Position numbers and translations under genes: made by a program. 64,000 bases of DNA from Pedobacter sp. ISL-64 (GTDB lineage Bacteria > Bacteroidota > Bacteroidia > Sphingobacteriales > Sphingobacteriaceae): contig NZ_JAGGPU010000001.1 in assembly GCF_018613605.1 (NCBI RefSeq), positions 372,001 to 436,000 on the forward strand. Reading direction: 5' to 3'. A model generated the notes under the pieces. The model worked only from the letters and a program-made list of their open reading frames with translations. It searched no databases and was not told the DNA's origin. Positions 59,451 through 64,000 of this stretch are shown piece after piece (position 1 is the first letter of the stretch; each line of letters starts with the position of its first letter).

Positions 59451-62400
59451 ATGATCAAATCCCTGTTAAAATCGCTAGCGACACTAGCATTTTTGTTGTC
59501 TATCCATTCATTTGCTCAAGGGCAAACCTACTTTGCTGCATACCCTGCTTTAACGCCCGATGCACAAACAATAGTATTCAGCTATGATGGTGATATTTGG
59601 AAAGTACCCGTAAAAGGAGGTGTGGCTTCGAGGGTTACAGCCATGCAGGGTGAAGAAATTAATCCGAAAATATCTCCTGATGGGAAATGGATGGCTTTTT
59701 CATCAAACCAGTTTGGTAATTACGACGTGTATGTTATGCCTTTAACAGGTGGAGATATTAAACAATTAACTTTTAACGATGCTGCGGATGAAGTAGACAA
59801 CTGGAGCTGGGATTCGAAAACAATTTATTTCACATCTGGGCGCTATAATTCTTTTTCAAGCTATAAAGTAAGTGTAAACGGTGGCACGGCCGTCCGTTTA
59901 TTCGATAATTATTTCAATACCACGCACCACATCGCCGAATCGCCAAGTGGTGAACTGTTTTTTAACGATACCTGGGAGAGTTACCGATTTGCAAACCGCA
60001 AACACTATAAAGGAGCCTATAATCCAGATATCCAATCGTATAACCCAAAATCGAAAAGCTATAAACGTTATACCGATTATATCGGGAAAGATTTCTGGAC
60101 CAGTGTTGATCAAAAAGGGAATGTTTTTTTTGTATCAGATGAAGGCAATGAGGAATACAATTTGTACACTTTTATCGGGGGCAAGAAAACAAGCCTGACT
60201 AATTTTGATACTTCCATTAAACGCCCCTTTGTTTCGGCCAATGGAACTACGGTTGTGTTTGAGAAAGATTATCAATTGTACACCTACGATGTAGCTTCGA
60301 AGAAAACCGAGAAAATCAATATCAGTACTTCACGTAACCAGGTGTTGAGTAAAGAGCAAGAGTATGATGTGCGTGGAAATATCTCAGCATTCGATGTTTC
60401 TACTGACGGGAAAAAAATGGCTTTTATTTCACGTGGTGAAGTATTTGTAAGCGATGCAGACGGAAAATTTATCCGTAAGATTACCAACAGTGGTGAGCGT
60501 GCTTTAGAATGCAAATGGCTGGCCGATAACAAAACGATTTTGTTCAGCCAAACAGCTAATGGTTATCAGAACTGGTTTACCATTACCGGTGACGGAAAAG
60601 GATCGGTAAAACAGCTGACAAAGGATAAAGCAAATGTACGCGATATCACTTTAAACAAAACCAAAACCATGGCCGTGTACCTGAGTGGCAGAAACGAGCT
60701 CAAGCTGATGGATCTTAAAACTTTTGATGCCAAAACTTTGGTGACCGACGAGTTTTGGGCCCTACAAAGTGCAGCACCAAGCTTTTCGCCAAATGATGAG
60801 TATGTGCTTTTTACGGTGTACCGGAATTTCGAGCAGGATATTATGGTGCATCAAATCAAGGGTAATAAAACCATCAATTTAACCAATACAGGTGTTACCG
60901 AAACAGGGCCTGCGTGGTCGCCCGATGGCAAATATATTTTCTTTACCAGTGCCCGTACCAAGCCGTCTTACCCAACGGGAATGCAGAATGCACACATTTA
61001 CCGTATGGCATTGAATAATTATGACGAACCTTACCGTTCTGATAAGTTTGATGACCTGTTTAAAGAAACCAAGCCTGCACCAACCGAAGTTAAGCCTGCA
61101 ATAACTGATAATAAAAATGATAAAAAAGCAAAAACAGATACAGCTAAAAAGAAGACCGAGGTAAAACCTACGCCAAAACCAGCAAATGTAATTACCATTA
61201 ATACGCAGGATGTTTTAGATCGCATAGAACTGGTTGGTCCTGCATTTGGCGGCCAATTTGGAACGGATGCTTTTGCCAAAGGCGACAAAACCTATGTGTT
61301 TTACTCCTCTAACCATGAGGGAGGCGCACCAGGTCTTTATCGCACTACTATTGAGCCTTTTGAAGCCAATAAAACTGAAAAAGTTGCCGATGGGGGCGAT
61401 TACTCGATTGTATCGACTGGTGATAAATTTTTCGTTTTATCAAGAGGAGCGATCAACAAATATACCTTGGAAGGGAACAAGCTTGACCGCGTAGACCACG
61501 GTTATAAATTTACCAGAAACCTGAATGCCGAGTTTAACCAGATGTTTTACGAAACCTGGGTAGGTTTAGATGAGAATTTTTATGACGAAAAATTTCATGG
61601 CGTAGACTGGGATAAAATGAGGACACGTTACGCAGCTTATCTGCCCTATGTGAACAACCGTAGTGACTTGAGGATTTTATTGAACGATATGTTGGGCGAA
61701 CTAAATTCTTCGCACATGGGCTTTAACAGTGCGGGGGCAGAGGAACGCAAAAACCTTACTTACATCACCAACGAAACAGGAATCATCTTCGATAATGAAA
61801 ATCCTTTAAAAGTTGAACGCATTGCCGCTAAAAGTAATGCAGCCCGCACCGGAACCAATATTTTGGCAGGAGACATTCTTACAGAAGTAAACGGCGTTAA
61901 GGTAGATGAAGAAATAGACCGCGATTATTATTTTAGTAAACCATCATTGGATAGAGAAATCACTTTGACCTTTAAGCGTAACGGAAAAGATGTTTTTGTA
62001 AACGTACATCCAGAAAGCTCAAGCACTTTGCGCGGAAATCTTTACGATGAGTGGATCGCTCAAAACCATAAAAATGTCGATAAATGGAGCAACAACAGGA
62101 TTGCTTATTCTTATATGAAAAACATGGGGGGTGGCGAATTGGAAACTTTCTTATTGGATATGGTTGCGCAAGAAGAAAATAAGGAGGCCATTATCCTCGA
62201 TCTGCGCTATAATACCGGAGGGAACGTACATGATGATGTGCTAAAATTCCTTTCTCAGCGCCCTTATTTACAATGGAAATACCGCGGCGGTAAAATGGCT
62301 CCACAAAGTAATTTTGGTCCGGCAGCGAAGCCAATCGTGTTGCTAATTAACGAACAATCTTTAAGTGATGCTGAAATGACGGCGGCAGGGTTTAAACAAT

Positions 62401-62648
62401 TAAAATTGGGTAAGATTATCGGTACGGAAACCTACCGTTGGATTATTTTTACTTCTGCTAAAGGCTTGGTTGATGGTTCTTCTTACCGTTTACCATCGTG
62501 GGGCTGTTATACCATGAATGGCAAAAACATCGAAAAGGAGGGCGTTAAACCCGATATTTTTGTGAAAAATACTTTCGAAGACCGCCTGACAGATAAAGAT
62601 CCTCAGCTCGAAAAAGCAGTGGCTGAGATTTTGAAGGACCTTAAATAA
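59451..62648 (+). CDS. Tricorn-like S41 family peptidase
   Basis: A 1065-residue secreted protein with a signal peptide (about 1-25, ending FAQ). Beta-propeller (WD40-like/TolB-type) repeats fill about 30-520, for example KISPDGKWMAFSSN and PAWSPDGKYIFFTSA. A Lys/Thr/Pro-rich linker (about 545-580) leads to a PDZ domain and the S41 tail-specific protease domain (about 850-1060) with the catalytic Ser in LSDAEMTAAGF. Tricorn-type enzymes degrade peptides. It is monocistronic, in a divergent pair with the GT4 gene. Confidence 0.92.
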   Translation: MIKSLLKSLATLAFLLSIHSFAQGQTYFAAYPALTPDAQTIVFSYDGDIWKVPVKGGVASRVTAMQGEEINPKISPDGKWMAFSSNQFGNYDVYVMPLTGGDIKQLTFNDAADEVDNWSWDSKTIYFTSGRYNSFSSYKVSVNGGTAVRLFDNYFNTTHHIAESPSGELFFNDTWESYRFANRKHYKGAYNPDIQSYNPKSKSYKRYTDYIGKDFWTSVDQKGNVFFVSDEGNEEYNLYTFIGGKKTSLTNFDTSIKRPFVSANGTTVVFEKDYQLYTYDVASKKTEKINISTSRNQVLSKEQEYDVRGNISAFDVSTDGKKMAFISRGEVFVSDADGKFIRKITNSGERALECKWLADNKTILFSQTANGYQNWFTITGDGKGSVKQLTKDKANVRDITLNKTKTMAVYLSGRNELKLMDLKTFDAKTLVTDEFWALQSAAPSFSPNDEYVLFTVYRNFEQDIMVHQIKGNKTINLTNTGVTETGPAWSPDGKYIFFTSARTKPSYPTGMQNAHIYRMALNNYDEPYRSDKFDDLFKETKPAPTEVKPAITDNKNDKKAKTDTAKKKTEVKPTPKPANVITINTQDVLDRIELVGPAFGGQFGTDAFAKGDKTYVFYSSNHEGGAPGLYRTTIEPFEANKTEKVADGGDYSIVSTGDKFFVLSRGAINKYTLEGNKLDRVDHGYKFTRNLNAEFNQMFYETWVGLDENFYDEKFHGVDWDKMRTRYAAYLPYVNNRSDLRILLNDMLGELNSSHMGFNSAGAEERKNLTYITNETGIIFDNENPLKVERIAAKSNAARTGTNILAGDILTEVNGVKVDEEIDRDYYFSKPSLDREITLTFKRNGKDVFVNVHPESSSTLRGNLYDEWIAQNHKNVDKWSNNRIAYSYMKNMGGGELETFLLDMVAQEENKEAIILDLRYNTGGNVHDDVLKFLSQRPYLQWKYRGGKMAPQSNFGPAAKPIVLLINEQSLSDAEMTAAGFKQLKLGKIIGTETYRWIIFTSAKGLVDGSSYRLPSWGCYTMNGKNIEKEGVKPDIFVKNTFEDRLTDKDPQLEKAVAEILKDLK

Positions 62649-62649
62649 G

Positions 62650-62770
62650 GTTAATCGGAAGAAGGGTTAACCGGTTAAGTGTTTAAATCGGTTAATTGTA
62701 TATAGCATGGTGCTGTCTACGATTAACCAATTTCACAGTTTAAACAGTTAACCACTTTAACAATTAACCA
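62650..62770. repeat. Period-8 word array, GGTTAA and complement
   Basis: TTAA in GGTTAA-like words occurs at 62651, 62667, 62675, 62683 and 62692. The second arm has TTAACC-like words at 62723, 62740, 62748, 62757 and 62764. Steps are mostly 8 or 16, with a few of 7, 9 and 17. It begins just after the S41 stop codon. Confidence 0.75.
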
Positions 62771-62808
62771 AATTTTTCCGTTTCTTTGGGATTGGAATTA
62801 TTTAAAAC

Positions 62809-63558
62809 ATGGCAAATTTATTAACCGACAGGGCTTTTTGGGTAAATTATTGGGAAAGTAAGAAAGGACTAGCTGTTCAGTTACCTTCAAATTATTTATT
62901 TCATCAACAACTGGCTGATGTTATTCAGAAAGATAATGTTAAAACGGCCATCGAATTGGGCGGTTTTCCCGGTTATTATGCCGTATTCCTGAAAAAATAT
63001 TTTCAACTTGATGTTACCCTTCTCGATTATTTTGTTCATCCACCGGTTGTAAATGAGCTTTTAGAAAAGAACGGATTAACGGAAAAGGATATCCATATTA
63101 TTGAAACCGATCTTTTTAATTACACGCCCGAAAAGCAGTATGATCTTGTACTAAGCTGCGGTTTAATCGAACACTTTAACGATACTGCCGATATTATTAA
63201 CCGTCATATTGCTTTTGTAAAACCAGGTGGCACTTTGTTTATCACGTTGCCAAATTTTAAGGCGGTTAACGGCTGGTTTCAAAAGAATTTCGATAGAGAA
63301 AATTATGATAAGCATAATATCGATAGCATGGATCCCGCGTTATTGAAATCTATCTGCGAGCATGCCGGACTTAAAGAAGTAAAATCTGGTTATTTTGGTC
63401 GTTTTAGTGTATGGCTGGAAAATGAAAGCCAGAAATCTGCAGGCGTTCGTCTATTTAAGAAAGTAGTTTGGCTAACCGGAAAAGTATTTACGAAGATTAT
63501 TCCGTTCGAAAGCAAAAATCTATCACCTTATATTATCTTAGTAGCGAAAAAAATATAA
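62809..63558 (+). CDS. Class I SAM-dependent methyltransferase
   Basis: A 249-residue methyltransferase. TAIELGGFPGYYAVFL is a modified motif I (normally ExGxGxG), VTLLDYFVHPP holds the acidic residue of motif II, and YDLVLSCGLIEHF and FVKPGGTLFITLPNF are motifs IV and V. Similar proteins work with glycosyltransferases in surface polysaccharide synthesis, but the substrate is unknown. The next gene starts 6 bases after it. Confidence 0.9.
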   Translation: MANLLTDRAFWVNYWESKKGLAVQLPSNYLFHQQLADVIQKDNVKTAIELGGFPGYYAVFLKKYFQLDVTLLDYFVHPPVVNELLEKNGLTEKDIHIIETDLFNYTPEKQYDLVLSCGLIEHFNDTADIINRHIAFVKPGGTLFITLPNFKAVNGWFQKNFDRENYDKHNIDSMDPALLKSICEHAGLKEVKSGYFGRFSVWLENESQKSAGVRLFKKVVWLTGKVFTKIIPFESKNLSPYIILVAKKI

Positions 63559-63564
63559 CGCGCT

Positions 63565-64000
63565 ATGTCAATCAGTTGGGGTTACTCGCCTAAAATTGAA
63601 AAATATATTCCTTTGGCCGATTTTCCGGCAGATAAATACCTAATTATTGCCAGGCAGGCAATCGAAAATCTGGGCTGGAAGTTAAGTCACTTATCGGAAA
63701 CCGGGATTATTGCTTATACACCATTATCATTTCAATCCTATAGTGAGGAGATCTCGATCCGTATTATCCGCAATTTCGCCGTAGTAAAAAGCGAATGCGT
63801 AGGCATTCAACTGCTTTTAAATGATTATGGGAAGAATGATTCAAACCTCGAAAAGTTCTTTCATGAATTTGAATACGTGGAGTATCACCTAAAGGATTCG
63901 TGGAATGAAATTAGGGTCAAATTCCATGAATTAGTTGCCACTTCCGATGGTACTTATTTTGAAAAGGCCCCATTAGCCATTAAAAATAAGATCAAAAATG
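63565..64000 (+). CDS. Unknown protein, 5' part only
   Basis: The frame is open from ATG at 63565 to the end of the window (145 codons). It begins MSISWGYSPKIEKYIPLADF and has no membrane segment in the part visible. Bacteroidetes rhomboid-family proteases sometimes carry a soluble N-terminal region like this, but the peptidase domain would be outside the window, so this is only a possibility. It follows the methyltransferase by 6 bases. Confidence 0.6.
   Translation, partial: MSISWGYSPKIEKYIPLADFPADKYLIIARQAIENLGWKLSHLSETGIIAYTPLSFQSYSEEISIRIIRNFAVVKSECVGIQLLLNDYGKNDSNLEKFFHEFEYVEYHLKDSWNEIRVKFHELVATSDGTYFEKAPLAIKNKIKN

Noticed and set aside
1..64000. CRISPR arrays
   Set aside because: No regular array of near-identical 24-40-base repeats with unique spacers was seen; the 7- and 8-base word arrays are too short-period and are built of inverted arms.
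1..64000. tRNA, rRNA and insertion sequence genes
   Set aside because: No cloverleaf-like sequence, rRNA segment, transposase or integrase was recognised. Repeats here are not flanked by a transposase.

Overview
The window looks like a chromosome segment of a Sphingobacteriaceae-type Bacteroidetes, close to Pedobacter. The signs are low G+C, promoter boxes of the Bacteroidetes form TTTG/TAnnTTTG, few purine-rich ribosome binding sites, GldJ and PorV of gliding/type IX secretion, a short NuoG, an ExbB-ExbD-ExbD-TonB operon and many 3'-flanking inverted repeats. The genus is inferred from protein character; no search was run.

Layout. 1-225: 3' end of ATP-type pckA. 524-6398: exbB, two exbD, tonB, a small membrane protein, an orphan PstS-like lipoprotein and a TPR protein. 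6481-20311: complete nuoA-N, tightly packed except for four gaps; one gap carries an ORF6N-domain gene. 20359-24923: housekeeping genes (DedA, ppa, CNNM/CBS transporter, rsmE, DUF4159, biotinyl carrier). 25141-28657: gldJ divergent from porV, then ispF. 29205-33308: a small membrane protein and a 1134-residue three-domain polysaccharide enzyme. 33892-36340: pirin, YceI, Crp-like regulator and a 52-residue Cys-rich membrane protein, followed by a possible structured RNA. 36871-43032: a cluster of two ATP-grasp-like proteins, a GCS2-type carboxylate-amine ligase, a class I glutamine amidotransferase and two divergent esterases, probably making or modifying an unknown amide-linked metabolite. 43036-47140: SGNH-like and MBOAT proteins for O-acylation, DUF2459, VOC and DUF4180 proteins. 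47368-55891: typA, a second Crp-like regulator, an NAD(P)H oxidoreductase, tandem lipid A-type acyltransferases, a serine hydrolase, an unknown protein with kinase-like motifs and a PfpI-like protein. 56134-64000: two glycosyltransferases separated by a DUF1016 nuclease gene, a tricorn-like S41 protease, a methyltransferase and a partial gene.

The most unusual signal is between genes. At least eight gaps, most starting at or within a few bases of an upstream stop codon, hold a short word repeated at a strict period of about 7 or 8 bases, often followed by the complementary word at the same period. A second family of longer GTCAT...ATGAC inverted repeats lies in other 3' flanks. Other leads are the amide-ligase cluster, the two accessory genes (ORF6N, DUF1016) that each carry a palindrome inside otherwise compact gene groups, terminators overlapping promoters at nuoA and nuoB, and the possible RNA near 36.5 kb.
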